Assembly (NCBI GenBank): GCA_030544235.1
Contig: CM060477.1
Location: 11,387,934 to 11,451,933 of the forward strand
Direction of reading: 5' to 3'
Source: Lepturacanthus savala
Taxonomy: Eukaryota; Chordata; Actinopteri; Scombriformes; Trichiuridae
DNA length: 64,000 bases
Below are positions 1 to 41,500 of this stretch, in pieces. Numbering within the stretch: position 1 is the first letter of the stretch; every line of letters starts with the position of its first letter. The notes under the pieces were generated by a model, which was given only the letters and a program-made list of their open reading frames with translations, ran no database searches and was not told the origin of the DNA. Made by a program: the position numbers and the translations under genes.

Positions 1-27512
<27,512 letters not shown>

Positions 27513-30500
27513 GCTGCTGATCTGAGGTCACCAAAGTCACGTCCCGACTCCAGTGCGTCACCACAGCAGCGTGCTCATGCTCTGATGAGGACGCAGATTG
27601 GGGTTGCAGTATTGAAGTTTTGTGTCTTCACTGTGAAGAGTGCAGGTTGCCAGGGCTGTCCATGTTGCTGTGTCTCTCTCCTCTCATGTCATCCCTGTTG
27701 CAGTAGCAGCCTGCAATCCTCTCACTCAGTGAAGCACCTCCCCTGATGATGATGTAAGTGCATACAGTATGTGTATGTGAGCGTTTGTGTGTATATTGAA
27801 CATCTCACAGCTCCCCTCCCACTCCTGCAGACAGCCTCCTGGTCTGCATGCGCTGCCATCTGCTGTCCAATAAGAAGGGATGGCTCTTCTATCTCGTTGA
27901 GACCTCAGGACCAATAGGGTGTCAGCTATCGCCTCATGCCTACTGTTTCCACTCTAAGAAATGTATGTCTGTGTGTATGTGTGTGCCAGCAAGTGTGAAG
28001 GAGACAAAATGATGGAAGAAGAAAAGACATAATTAGCTGCAGTAAATATAATATACATTATATTACATAATATACATTAACAGAAAAACAGATATAATTA
28101 CATTAACAGAATTATTAAAAATTAATTGATATTATGATTTTTGACAATAAAATTGTCCTCTTTGAATCAAAGTGCTGTACATCCACCTACAAACATGGAC
28201 AACTGCCTCTATAGGCTGGAAACCAGAGCATCAAGACATTAAGTCTTGACACGTGGTACAATTCATTTTGTAAGATACTAAAATATCGGTATGAAATACT
28301 ACATCTGCTGTAAGCTGCTTTTATATGACTGAATGAAATAGAACATGAAAAGCTCTATAGGGGTAATTAGAGTAATTCCTCCACACAACTAAGGATTTAT
28401 ATTGGGTTTTACAAGTGACTCCTTAAAAAAAAACAAAAAAAAAAACAGAATACATTGTAGGCAGAGCAAATGCTCAAATGTAACTAATGTAAATAGCTAT
28501 TGGAGTAAATTAAATATTGATTGATTGATGGGGTGATAGCAATTTAAAATACAAATGTCATCAATTCAGTACATGTAACATAAAAAGAATAAAAATTATA
28601 AAAACACAAAAACGTGTTTCCACGTGTGGTCCTTCTATATCAATGTGATTGCCTCGTGTATATGTGCATGTAAGTGAAAGCGTGCTGTGAGTGAATGATC
28701 GGTGTGTGAAGGGGTAATTGAATTGAAATGTTTTGAATGTTTTGAAATAAGATGAGTGTGTTATGTAAATTTAAATCATGGAGGCAATGAAGAAAATGAA
28801 AGTATAATGAAAATGTATGCTCGTTTAGGCCTGTATGTGAGTAAATGAGTATGTGTATATACCACATATTTTCTCCTGTACTAATGTAAATGTGCTCTGC
28901 TATGTACACATTTGTCTCCCTTTATTTCATTCCTTTTTTTGCTGTATTTTCTTACAGATATTTTTATTCTAAATATAATTTGCAATCAATATGATTAATT
29001 TGGGGCTATGGACACAGAAATTAAAACCTTCTTGTAGTGAAATAATGACATTTAATATAGAATAGGTATTTTCTGGATGAAGGGTTTCGAACTGTGACTC
29101 AGAAAGTGTCATCATATTTCAGAAAAGTGGCCATGAGGGTAGTCATAGTATACTGTGGTTTGCTCTATTATTCACTGCTTATTGAACAGCTTAGGATTTA
29201 TCTCATGACATCATCAGTCTGCCTTCTGCTGCTCTGGTTAAAGGTAGGAAAAAAAAACCTTTACAATATCTTAGAAAAACAAAATACCTTCATCATAATA
29301 TGTCAAGAAGTTTAAAATGTGCAGCTGAAACTGTAATATAAGTAAAAGGAATATTCACAACATATCCCTTTCTATAGCATATTTCTCTTGAATATATGCT
29401 AGTCCACAACAGATCAATGGCACTCTTTGAAATGCAGGAGGGAGGTGTGATGAACCGCTAGGCTCTCAGCACTTATCGCGATGTGTAATCCCATTAGGAA
29501 AGTCCTTTCATCGTCATCTCAGGAGAGCTCGTAGAGCTGAAAGGGGTGCTACGCTGTTCTGACCACAGCCTATTCAATGAAGTGAGAGATGGAGGAGTGG
29601 GCAGGAAATATACAAAAGCTGACAAACTCATCATTGACTACAGATTCTCAGCTTCATAATTTTGGTGTTATAATGACACTGAATGTGGAGAGGTAAACAC
29701 ATTGAATTTAAGTTGCTTTATTCAATTTAGTCTGAAACTAAAATGAATTTATGGCTTCACATTAATGTGCTGGTGGCCTTTGGAGTTGGTGATTGAGGGC
29801 GATAAAATGGAGTATGTATATATATATATATATATGTATTCTCTGGGCACTCTTTTTTGAAGCTCTGCTATGTATGTGTGCGCCGTACATAATGTTTACT
29901 GGTGAAAAAATAAATATTTTCCTCCCCAGAATGGTGTGTGTGTGTGTGTGTGTATGCGGTGTGCGTGAGGGGGTGTCATTATTTAGATTTTAGGAATTGT
30001 TCAACATGAAAAACTCTCATTCCTAAAAGCAAACAACTGTGTTCATAGCGCGCATCTCACTGCCAAATTAATGCTATGCTCATGTTTTCCTATATTGTCA
30101 CAAACCACTAAAGGCTATGACCAAAATATGCAAGCAAAAGTGCAAGCATTCATATGATTCATTCAAATTACAAGCTTGCCTGCTCATAATTTTCATAACA
30201 TGGCCAGGATATTTTACCTTTAACCCACACAGTAACAAATAAATTATCACTTTGTTCATAAAGGTAAGGTATCGAACCGATTTGTGGCTAAGATGTAAGA
30301 CTCAGCTGTTTGACTTGCGAGTATATTGAAATGTGGTGGGATTTGGTTGAAAGGACCGGCTCCTCTGCAGCATGTACAGACTGCTGATTCCTACATTTTT
30401 ACCCAGCTCAGCTTGGGGTGACCTCTACTGTTCAGAACCCCTCAGGACCAAACAGATTCAGCAAAAGGGAGCAGAGACACTGCTGCAGCAGAGAGCAGAG

Positions 30501-33210
30501 AGCGGAGAGCGGAGACAAAGCAATGGGTCACAGGAATCTTATCCTATAGTCGACAACCATATTCTGTTAAGATCCTCTTCCTTATCGAACTATTGCACAG
30601 GCAGAGAGTTGGGAGCAAGACTGCCACTGTGTTAATCTTGCTAATGCATACTCAGCAGTTTTCTAAAATCCCATTACAAAGTTCTGTTGTCAACCTGCAT
30701 GTCAAAATCAACATAATGCCAAAGAGTGAGATGCTGTTCTGCAGCCATATTTTACATACTGCAAAACTGTTCGTCTTTAAAAGCCACACGTTTTTAAAAG
30801 ACACACTCTTGAAGAGGTTGAACGAATCTTCATCGCTATAAATTATGTTCAAAGGGTCACATTGGTGTTTGTTGCTCAATAGATGTCAGGATTTTAAGAC
30901 ATCAAAAGAACTATTTCATTTGAAGGGCCACAGACATGTTTCAAAGACTATTAACTTCAAATAAATGCTAAAATTCATATCACATCTCAGTTCGTACAAT
31001 ATTTTTGTAACTTTTTGAAACTAAAGACTGATTATCTAACCTTTTTTTATTAACATGAAAGATATTTTTAAACCTGTTTAATGGACTGGTTTTGAGTGGA
31101 CTTGCTCTTTCCTGGAGTATTACTCCATCTACTGGTCAAAGAGAGAATAGATGTAACATATAGTGGAGTCCGTTATATTTGGTCTATGAACATAAATCAT
31201 GAGGGATTTTGTTTTTCTAACCTTACATATTTTTTTTTCACTAGAGCTGTAACTAGTGATTAATGTCATTATCAAATATCATACCATTTACTCTCAAATA
31301 ATGGATTAGTTGTTCAGAAAATGGTGAAAACTATAACATATCTTCTTTTACAGTGTTACACTGACAACAGTTGGTAGTTTTCTATCTAGTTGACTATATT
31401 CAAAGACTAAAGAAACCAGAAAATGTTCACATTTTGACTTTTCTTATTATTTTCTTCAAAAATTATTAATGAATTATGAAATTACTTGGCAATTATTTTA
31501 CTACTTGGCAAATAGGTAATCAATCAACTAATCACAGATCTGTTTTCTACATCCAAAACTAACTGACTTGTAATTATTTCAAAGCTATTTGTCACCTACA
31601 ATCTTGCAGTCCTTAGAGAATGCTGTAATTTCCTCATACTCCACCCTATGACATTTTATTAATGCTAATTACCATCAGCTATGAACTTTCACTATAAAAG
31701 TTTAAAGAATGTGTGCTCCACCTATGAGCAGAGTAGACCCTCCAATTACTGTAACAAAACACAATGGCCAGGCATACTATTTCAGTGTTATGGCTGTTTG
31801 CTGGTTATTTTGGACAGGTTTTACAGCGCAGTTAACAATTAAAGGAAGTCCTAGCTTTGGTCATGCCATTCTCTCTCTCTTTCTCTGTTTGCCAGCCAGG
31901 AGTCGAACAGATTTCAGCTTCTTAATATAATACACATACACAAAGAATTGCTTTAAATTAAAAAAAAATGTTTTAGCTACGATAGTTCAAGTTGATTTCG
32001 ATGGAGGTGAAAGTGTAGGATGGCTTCTGATATTTTATTTAGATTCTGAACATGAATCTAGGGGGGGGGAATGGAAATTGATGAAGCAAATAGGCTGTTC
32101 TACATTAGATGCATACCAATATGACTACCCGCATCCTTCCTTCTGCTTGTATAGATGACCTTGCAGATTTGAGTGGGATTGGATTACTGTGAGGTATTGC
32201 TGACACTGGAAGCGAGAGCTTAATTTTCATTCACTATATCCTGACTTGTTAAAAAAAAACAAAAAAAAACAACTCATAAGTACTCACAGCAACACACGGT
32301 GGGAGTATGCAGAGTACATTTTCTATCTTATCAAACTACAATGTTTTTATTGGATCTCTCCTACTGAGAAAGGACCAGACGTCCAATGCAGGCACCACTG
32401 ACCTGGCAGACATTGTGGAAAGACTGAGCTTACTAACAAAGATGCTGAAAATCCACGTACTCACAGGCTGTATTTATTTTAGTATTTTTTTTGCATTATT
32501 ACAACTGTGTATTAAAAGCACTCAGAGTATTGTCACTTTCTAATAAAGCTGAGGTTTCGCTTTTAACACCCAAATCAGACCCAGAACTTTTAAAGCTGCA
32601 GCTAAAAGCAAAAAAAAGCAACTGTTGCATGTGCTCTCTATGGAGAAAAAACAATATAAGAGTTTATATATATTTATCTTTAATGAAAGGAAAAAAATTG
32701 TGGCAACAATGATGAAATGTCTTATTAAGTACTGGGTCTTATGGCAGAGGGGTTACTCTGTTTTACATTAATCAACCTGAAGGAAATGATGGGAGAGGAA
32801 GTGATTACAGCAACACCCCGTCTCCCAACCTCCAGGATCTCTGTCCTGGATAGATAAGCCACTCCTGTTGCTAATTTCAAGCAGAAAAGCAGGAAATGTG
32901 ACAGTGTAGTTTTCCGCTTCCATAAACAAGACGGCTGCCAGAGTTAGCCGCCAGTCCTGTGTGCCTCTGGGCTGAGTCTCCCTCTGAGGGAGACAGACAT
33001 ACTGACAGAGAAAGTGAGCAAGGGAGAAGAGAGGGAGAAAGTGAGAGAACAGGAAAGAGGGGAGAGAGAAAGACAGGAAAATCCATCAGAAGAGAGGAGA
33101 GGGGAAAGAGTTGACAGAAGAGACGAGGAAGAGGGAGAAGAAGAGAGTTAAAGACAGACTGAACTGAGTATCAGTCTCTCTTCTTCCCCTCTGACACAAC
33201 AGAAAAAGTC
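27513..33210. other. Divergent intergenic region between syne1 and myct1
   Basis: Holds the 5' UTR and promoter side of syne1 (just above 27512) and of myct1 (just below 33211). Also a short (AT)n run near 29815-29835, a (GT)n run at 29935-29953, A-rich runs near 28425-28445, and a dispersed repeat at 31240-31545. No protein-coding exon, tRNA or rRNA seen. The stretch near 29450-29650 is less AT-rich than its surroundings and might be a conserved noncoding element; that cannot be judged from one genome. Confidence 0.5.
31240..31545 (-). repeat. Dispersed teleost repeat, copy B
   Basis: AGAGCTGTAACTAGTGATTAATG, ATGGATTAGTTGTTCAGAAAATGG, AAAGAAACCAGAAAATGTTC and AATCAATCAACTAATC: same family in reverse orientation, in the syne1-myct1 spacer. 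Confidence 0.6.
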
Positions 33211-34792
33211 ATGGCTGAGAACAACACAAATCTCATTCTGGAAATACTTCAGTCTTTCGATGCTGGTGAGTTTTTTTCTAACTTCCTGTCTCTTTGAGCT
33301 TTTTTTTTTTATGTGGTCTCTCTCTGATTGGCATCGCTGTCCTCTCAGGAATTCTAATGGATCGCCTCTGGAATAGGTACAATATGTGAGCCTGATTTCT
33401 TTTGAAAATCATACTAAAAACAACATTTAAAGAAGGATTTCTCCATTTCTAAGAAGCCACATAATACACACACACAAAACTATAGAGTGCTTGTATGTTT
33501 TCTTAGTGCCCCCCCCCCCTTCAGTTTTCCCAAATGTCATTTCCAGATGATTTCTGACCAAAGTCTGCTTTCAACTTTTCCCAAAGTCAAAGACAAAACT
33601 GCTGTGGAAATATTGGCTACTTCTAGCAGGATATTCAGTCATTTTAACGCTTAACTGTATTGAAAGGAAATTGATTTGTTTTCCCTGGCCACAGTCCAAC
33701 AGAATTTGTCTTAGCCGTTTGCATTCTCTCGGCTCTCAAGCACGCTTATGCTGGCACTGCTGCTTCCAAGGAAAAGAAGCAATGAGCAAAGAGTCAGTTC
33801 ATTGTTTTTATGTGGAAATGAAATGCAATCAGTTTTGTTTTCTGCAAAAGGCTTGCTCTGGTAAACATGAAAGAAGAAAACCTATTATTATTTTGTCAAG
33901 GGGCACCATCTTGCAATACACTGTTGGCAATCCTCCATACAAACAGATGTGTTTTTTCAGATCTCAGTAAGGGCAGCAGGGGCATATATTCTAATTAAAA
34001 TTCTTTCCTTTCCCAAGGGACGATAAAAAAAAAGTTAATAGGGATAAAGTACTTTTTTGCTGTATGCAACAGTTTCTGTTCACTTTTGCTGCTCACAATG
34101 AAGTGGAAAAAAATTAATGGGTCTAAAATAAAAAGATCACAAAGAAAGACCAAAAATAAAGAAACCACTTTAATTACATGCTGCAGCATATATGCCGCAG
34201 ATCATAAAATATAAGATATATGATTTATGTTCTTTTCTTCACAGTCCCTCTGATCATAGCTTTCTGTGTGTCCATGGCGGTGGGCCTGGTCTTGGGTGCC
34301 CTTGTTTACGTGATCCTAACCTGGATGTCCCGACGCAGAGCCGGCTCTGCCAGCATCACCCGGCGGCCGCCCCGCCAATCACGCGCCTCCCCTCGATCCC
34401 GTCCCGGTTTCAACCGCAACAGCAGCTACGACCGGCGGAGCAATAACAGTTTAGTCAGTGCCGCTTTCAGCTTCCACCGCCAGACTTCCTCCCCGGACCA
34501 CCTCGACCCACTCGGGCACAAGTCCAGCTTCAGGGCCTCGACCTTCCATCCTCTCCTTCAATGCAGCCAAATCGCCAGGGAGGCAGAGGAGGGAAGCCAG
34601 ACCACGCTGCCTCGGACGCCGACATTGACGACCTCGACTGGAACAGGTCAAACAGCAGCCCAGCCTGCTGCCACCTCACCCAGACCCGAGTCCTTTTGGG
34701 GGAACAACGGTCTAAGGGGTTTCCAAGCTACACAAACCCCACCTCCAGCATATGAGAGCATTATTAGGGCTTATCAGGAAACGTGTACCTGA
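33211..34792 (+). CDS. myct1: MYC target 1 homologue, single-pass membrane protein
   Basis: Two coding exons, 33211-33265 and 34245-34792 (GT-AG, phase 1), encode 200 residues. The first exon gives a short polar leader (MAENNTNLILEILQS). Exon 2 opens with a hydrophobic helix, about residues 20-43 (LIIAFCVSMAVGLVLGAL), followed by an arginine stop (SRRR), so a small extracellular N-terminus and a basic cytoplasmic tail are likely. The tail carries the family motifs SSFRASTFHPLLQC and, near the C-terminus, PPPAYESI, which contains a PPxY box (PPAY, about 185-188) of the kind bound by WW domains. In mammals MYCT1 is a MYC-responsive gene expressed in endothelium and blood stem cells. It lies divergent to syne1, as I recall for mammals, which supports the call. 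A GA-rich 5' leader precedes the ATG (about 32980-33210). Confidence 0.9.
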
Positions 34793-36074
34793 GAGGAGGG
34801 AAAGCACCGGGCTGACAATAACTGAACAATTACAGAGCTGTAAACGGATTTACAAATGATATTGGACTAAACCTATACTGTTTTGTATGACCAGATGGAT
34901 CTGAGCAGCAAGACCAAGGGAGTCAAGGTCATTGTGTATCCTGCTCATACAGCACGATCACACTTGGAGCCAAAAATCGGTTTTATATGTCTTTTGGTTT
35001 GCTCATATATATATCCGGTCTTGACATGAGCATACTTGTCTTTCATCATTCAACACGATACTTCAGCGATGTTACCATGGCTGTTTAAGAACAGAAACAA
35101 CTATCTTAATAATAGAGTTGCCTGGTGAATGCACACTAAAGACTATGTAGGTGCTGACCAGGGCAATGACATTTATTGAAGAGAAGATCATACAGTGATT
35201 TTATTGCATTATCAATGTTTCCACCAAACTTGATGTTTGTCAAGGCAAGTTCCAGTGCTCAGGGCACAAGCTATTCATTGAACACAGGTCCTCTTAATAA
35301 ACATTTTTAGGGCACACTCCAAAATGCAATTTCTTTATGGTGTGTCTCTTGGTATAAACTCAAACTATATACACAACTGTATTTGACACTTGTATTGAAC
35401 TTGCCTCGAGAAAAAAACAAGTATGGTTGAAAAGTCTGTCATAAAATAAAATCTAATAAAATCTTCTCCTCAATATACATCTAAATACTAAGGGGTCTGT
35501 AATTAGTGGTGATTGACACTTGTGTATGCTTGCAGTAATCTTTGTTTAATTTAGACATGGCAAAATTCTTTAAAAATACTTAAGAAATGTTATTATCTAA
35601 GTATTTATAATTCTTTGTTTGCCCCTGCTGATCATCTGAAAATGATGCAAAAAAATATTAATTATTGTAATTAATCAATTGAAGACATGTCAATGAAATG
35701 TCTTTGCAAAACCCTGGTGGAAGCAGATTTAAATTTATTAGATTTTTTTTGTTTACTGCCTCATATATGTATATGTATCAGAGCTGTGGTATGTGGGTGT
35801 GCATGACATTTAAAATAATTTAGTCTGTGTGTGTTTGCATGTACAGTTATGTGTGAGAATGAAAAGGTCACAGAGAAGTGGGCATTATGTGTCTCAATTT
35901 CTTGTATTATGTGTATTTATATGTAATTTACTGAGGTTTGCTCATAAGTTAATACAATAAAAGTAAGAATTAAAAGTATAACATCCGGGGTTTAGGTAAC
36001 ATAAATGGACATAATAATGGAAATACACAGCATCCTCAACTCTTTCTGTGAAGTACCTTCTGTGTGATTCTAAT

Positions 36075-36275
36075 CATTCTAGAAATGATTGGTTACCAAC
36101 TATTAAATTAATCGCTAACTATTTTGATAATCAATTAAACCCTTGCTTGTTTGCTTCTTTCCAGCTTCTCAAATGTGAATATTTTCTGGTTTCTTTAGTC
36201 TACAATAAACAGAATAACTCTGGGTTGTGGACTGTTAGTTGGGACAAAACAAGGCATTTTAGCACATCTGCTATA
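36075..36275 (+). repeat. Dispersed teleost repeat, copy C
   Basis: ATCGCTAACTATTTTGATAATC, CAGCTTCTCAAATGTGAATATTTTCTGG, TCTGGGTTGTGGACTGTTAG and GACAAAACAAGGCATTT: the best preserved of the three copies. Confidence 0.65.
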
Positions 36276-38054
36276 AAACCTGTATGATGATGATAATCTT
36301 TCCTGAGCTGAAGTTTCTTGATTCCCTCAGCTTCCTGATTCAGTGACTTGAAACCTGTGCTGTTGACAACTCTGTCACAACCACCCATATGGGTCTTTAC
36401 TTTAAGAATAGAATTATTAAGCCAATTGTCATTCTCTGAGGTTAATTTAAGCCATATAACAACAACAACAACAACAATAATAATAGTTATTACATGATAT
36501 AAAACCATTACAATGAACTCATAAATCACTTTAAAGTGCTTCAGAGTGTATATAAGTTAATTAAATGCTTAGCGAACTGACTTCTCTGTTGCCTATTGCA
36601 TTGTTTTCCAGAGTTTTTATGCACAGCAGCTTCTTTTGAGACTGTCCAGGCTCCCCACTCTGGAAAGTTTCACTTCCATCCCCCCAAGTATGGGGACAAG
36701 GTGCTTTACATTTCGCTCCTTCCTTTTCCTTCGTGTACCTATTATAAATAAATAGCGCTTACCAGAAAGCTACTATTTTCATCTGAAGCATCGGTGTGTT
36801 CGTTTTCCTTAATATTGCGCATTTTTCAATAAAAAAAGTGTTTCATCTCGCCTGCGCATCCTTTTCTTTCAATATCCGTCGTCGGATGTGTAATTCCGGG
36901 TTTCACCTGCATCACAGTGAAGCGGAGCTGGGGGCGCTGTTGAGCAGCCGAAGCAGGATTTTAAAGGAAATCGCGAGAAGAAACGAGTCTTATTTATTGA
37001 AATATACGTAATAACGAGGAAAGTAAGACTCCTTTGCCTCAGATAACAATCTTGCCTGTCTGGTAAGCACTGTTTTTATGTTTTTGTACATGTAGAAACA
37101 CGTAGGAGCGACATGTAAATCGCCCGATTCTCGCGGAATTGAGACTCTCCAGCATGGGAAGAGTTGAGGGTTAGAGGAAGACCCTCCCTCTCTCTCCTCA
37201 CAGCACGACACGTCACACTCATATTTTATTACATGCAAATATCACATGTTTCACAAGGAGAGTAAATAGGATGTTTCTGATCACTTTCATAAACATTTCT
37301 GTCATTCTGATGACGTATTATTTGTGAGACGAGTGTCTGTTGTGTTTATGAACGGGAGAGACGGGACAGGACATTCCGTCGGAAGCCTTTTTGAACGCTT
37401 GTCAGTCAGTAAATAAGGTAATTTCTCGGTTAAATGATGATATCTTAAAAGAGTTAACTCTAGTATTAATGTGGGCGCTAGATTATCGGTAACGTCCTCA
37501 GATGTAGCTGTCGGGTGAATGTGTTGAAAGGTTAGCTAAAGGTTCATTTAAGTTAGCTAACGGGACCGATACCGGTGTTTGAGCTAAACGAAGCTCTTGC
37601 TTTTTCAGTGGAAAACTAAACATTTCATTCTGAAAGCTGAGGAGACAATAAAATAGATTTTTCCTGGTTAGATCAGATACAGGTCGAAATTTACCCCTGA
37701 CTCTTCACTATTTTTGGGACAATGTCAAAAATGTCATGTAGTGTAATCCTAAAAACTTGGTACCCAATAGTTTAACCCTCCTAAAAATAAAAAAAATGCT
37801 ACCAACTACTTTTATATTCTAGGTGAATTAAATATTTAAAATTTATCCTTGTTTTGTGGTTACAACGTTTGACATTTCGTGTCAAAAATCGCATATTTCG
37901 TGTGTTTTCAAAAGACATGAAAACAACATGAACACAAAATGTACATTTTGAGATATTTGATTAATTCTTTTAAAGAAGTTTTTAAGCTTTCTCAACTTAC
38001 CAACCCTTATTTGTCTTTGACCCTGTTAATTATTGTCAGAAGTAATGTATCTAT

Positions 38055-38490
38055 CAGTAGTGGACAAAGTACTCAGATTCTTTACTTGAGTAAAAGTAGA
38101 AATCCTGCCTTAAATTATAAGTAAAAGTCCTGAATTGAAAATATTAATTAGTACATAAGTATTACCAGCAAAATATACGTAGAATATCAAAAGTAAAAGT
38201 ACTTGTTATCCAGACTGTTATTGTTTTTATCACTTACAAATACATGAGAGCATTTTAATGTTGTAGTAGATACTTCAGGTAGAAACAGTTAATGTACAGC
38301 ATCATATTATATGTGTGTTAAGAAAAAGGGGAAAATAAAAGAACATTTTAAACAGTAAGCATGTTCAAATATTTTGTGTAAAATCTGCATCTGAAAAGTA
38401 ATTAAAGCTTTAGTAAAGTATAAAGTAGCATAACATGGAAACACTAAAGTACAGCAGTTGTGTAAATGTACTTAGTTACTTTCTGTTATC
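38055..38490 (+). mobile_element. hAT-like nonautonomous element next to the serac1 start exon
   Basis: The 5' end CAGTAGTGGACAAAGTACTCAG and internal AAGTAAAAGTCCTG, ATCAAAAGTAAAAGTACT and GTGTAAATGTACTTAGTTACTTT match a very common percomorph repeat with CAGTGGTGG-type ends. The 3' terminus is degraded (CTTTCTGTTATCTGG instead of CTTTCCACCACTG). It stops about 15 bp before the serac1 ATG exon. Confidence 0.75.
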
Positions 38491-38510
38491 TGGTAACATG
38501 CAGGCGGAGG

Positions 38511-41500
38511 ATGTCTGTTGCTGCTCTGCGTTTGATCCGCTGTCGGAGACTGAGCACCGCCGCTGGGCCGCCTGGTGTGAAGAAAGTGCTCCAGTGGAAA
38601 AATTTAAGTGAGTTATTAGGCCACATGACGTTACACCAAGTGATATGTGTTGATTTAATTGTTATGCTGTTGTCAGAACAGCTGCAACACCTTGTCTTAT
38701 ATATATATTTTTTTTTTTCTGCTGAAAACTAGGGAAGGTTGCAAAAGTCACGAGTGCGATTGTCTTAGGGTAAGTTTAATTTCAACCTTAACCAGTGTTT
38801 ACTATAAAATGTGCTGTCAGTGTGCCTCAGTTTAACATCCCCTCTCTACAGGGGCTGTCTTTTTATTACGTATGAGGTGGTTGCCTTGGACAAAGCTGTG
38901 TCCATTGACACTCGCGCCATTCTTCAGGAGAAGTACAAGTCTTACGTTTATCTGAGAGCCACTCCCACAGATGAAAATGAGAACCTCGCTGCAGGTACTG
39001 AATGTCATTCCTCTAAAATATTTTATATAAAAACTACAAGAATAAGATTATTTTTAAACTTCTTGGAAGCTTTGGTGTGGTTTTTCGACAGTGGTCACTC
39101 CCTCAAACCAGCTGGATGATATCTGGCAAATATGATTCACTTATTTCTCGGATGAGCACAAAGTGCGTTTGCCATCCCGAGGTGCCCAGCAACATCTGCT
39201 ATCATTACTCCCAGCCTTTCCTTCCTTCCCCTCTCTACTGTCTTTCCTGCCTGCATATTTGAGCAAATCCGTTGACTGATTTCTCTTCCACTTGTCAAGG
39301 TTCACTTATTTAGCTACCAACCCATACTGAGATACCAACTAGCAATCATTTTGATAGTGTTTTTATATAAATGTAATTCAGATTTTCTAGAAGGTCACAG
39401 TAATACTGTTTTTCACTGTGTCTTTTCCAGGGCTCACACAAAAAGCAAGGAGGGAACTGCATAAAGCAGCGAGGCGGTTTCTGGAAATGTCTTCTAGGCT
39501 TTTGCTGCAATCATTAGATGGTAAGAAGTCAAAAGTTGCTTTTATACAAGATCGCCTGGAAATCACTCTAAAAGTGCATGGTGGGAAGTTGCTGCACTAC
39601 GTAAAATGTTCTTTTTGTACTGAAAAGCAGAAGTTGTTACTAATAGAGTCATGTAAATAATTGTTCTCAGTGGAGTACGCTTGCACACATATTTCTGTGG
39701 GGTATGTAACAGGAGGCCAAAGGAAGCACCTGCCTCGTGTATGCACATCCTGTTTTAGAAATATTCTATCACATAGTTTGTGCATTTATGTGTTTATTGT
39801 GCACTTGCCTGAAGAATGTACTAATGTGTGAAAACTTAATTATTTTAATTATATTTCAGCAAGACACTAAATACATTAACTCTCAATCTTCTGAAATTGA
39901 ATAGCTGCCAAGTTGACGACAAGTTTACAACCTCAAGGTTTGTAAATGACTAGTTGTAGTATCTGAGTGTTCCTGTAGATACCGGCGGTTAGTTCTAGTA
40001 GATACTGAATGGAGCTTCACAGTTCCCTGTGGGATATTTGTGGCACACTTAGTTCCTCTAAATGTGGCACACTTTGTTCCTCTAAAGTTTAGCCAGTCAG
40101 GTTTGTTCTGTTTTTTTTTTTCTTAGAGCACTTCAGCCATGTGGATGCAGACCCACATGAAGTGGCCTTATGGGTCCTGCTGAAGAGGACACAGTCGGCC
40201 ACCAAGGCCGTCAGACTGCAGGCTGTACAGGAGCTTGCAAACAATCACCACTGGCATGGTAAAGCACATGCAAATTATGCATATATGAATTATATTTACA
40301 ACATGTGAATTGAACTATGATTAAATAACACGTGTTGTCAATAATGCAGACTACCAGTATCAAACAGCAGCTCAGGTTATAGACCAGAGAACAGCTGTGG
40401 GCCTGGCCCGGACTCCTCAGGTAGACCTGCGATTCTTCCTGGCTCCACCTGCACTGCCTGACCTAGAGGACGTACGTACCTTCATGAAATACTCTATTAT
40501 GTAGAATATCTCTCAATCTTTTTCCTCTATCACTTGCAAACCGCGCTTATCCACAGAGTTTTTCTACTTACATAAAACTTATGTAGTTCATTGCAGCTTT
40601 CTTAAGAAAGGTAGGCTTATGATTGTCTGTTTTCTTTGGAATGGGCTACTGTATGTGTCACTGTTAATCCACAAGGCTTAGCTACTATACATCACATAGA
40701 CTGCCTGTTGACCTGTCACCACCTTTGTGCCACACGGTTGTATAAAAAAGATAGCTAAGATATGTTCTCAACTTCACAGGGTTTGTCAGCAGAAGATGGA
40801 CTGAGGGAGCTGTTGGCGTCTCTGCCTCAGTCTGAAGTGGACAAATGTGTCCAGTACTTCACCTCACTGGCCCTCAGAGAGAGCACTCAGTCTCTGGCAG
40901 CACAGCGGGTAATAATAGCAGATCTTTAGAAAGATGACAATCTCCTGTCTGATGAAAATGTTTAACTTCTCTCACCAACATTGTCACGTTTTCATGTTAC
41001 AGGGTGGTCTGTGGTGTTTTGGTGGCAATGGATTGCCCTACGCCCAGAGTCTCACCTCTGTCCCCTCGGAGAAGGTGGAATCCTTCTGCCTACAGGCACT
41101 GGTGCAGCACTCTAAGGTAATGATGGTCAATATGAAAGTACACGTGATGAGATCTGGGGGAGTTCTACAGCACATCTCATCTAATTTATAAAATAATGAG
41201 ATAGTCCAAAACACAATATTCATTTTGCTTTGGTTCAGTCACTTCTTTAGATTTGTGTGTTACATAACTGGAGGGTCAAGTATTTATAGTACAGTGCATT
41301 AATTGAGGACAATAGACAGACCATCCATTAAGCTTCATGGTTTCTGAACAAAAACATAGCATAGTTAATGTGGTCCACCTTGAACACATCGCTTGTTGGA
41401 CATCGCAGTCATGCAAAGACTGTGGTTAATACTTTGTTGTAATTGTATTATAATTTTTTTTTAACTTACCAAAACTCATCTTTGTTGTCTGCAGGTCCAG

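Larger units (their letters stand above)
34793..38510. other. myct1 3' UTR and serac1 promoter region
   Basis: myct1 3' UTR with candidate AATAAA at 35445-35450, 35455-35460 and 35956-35961. A dispersed repeat lies at 36075-36275. Two candidate noncoding first exons of serac1 are visible: one with CG-rich sequence around 36880-37020, and one ending at the donor in AAATAAG/GTAATTT near 37418. An hAT-like element fills 38055-38490, directly before the ATG exon. Confidence 0.5.
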
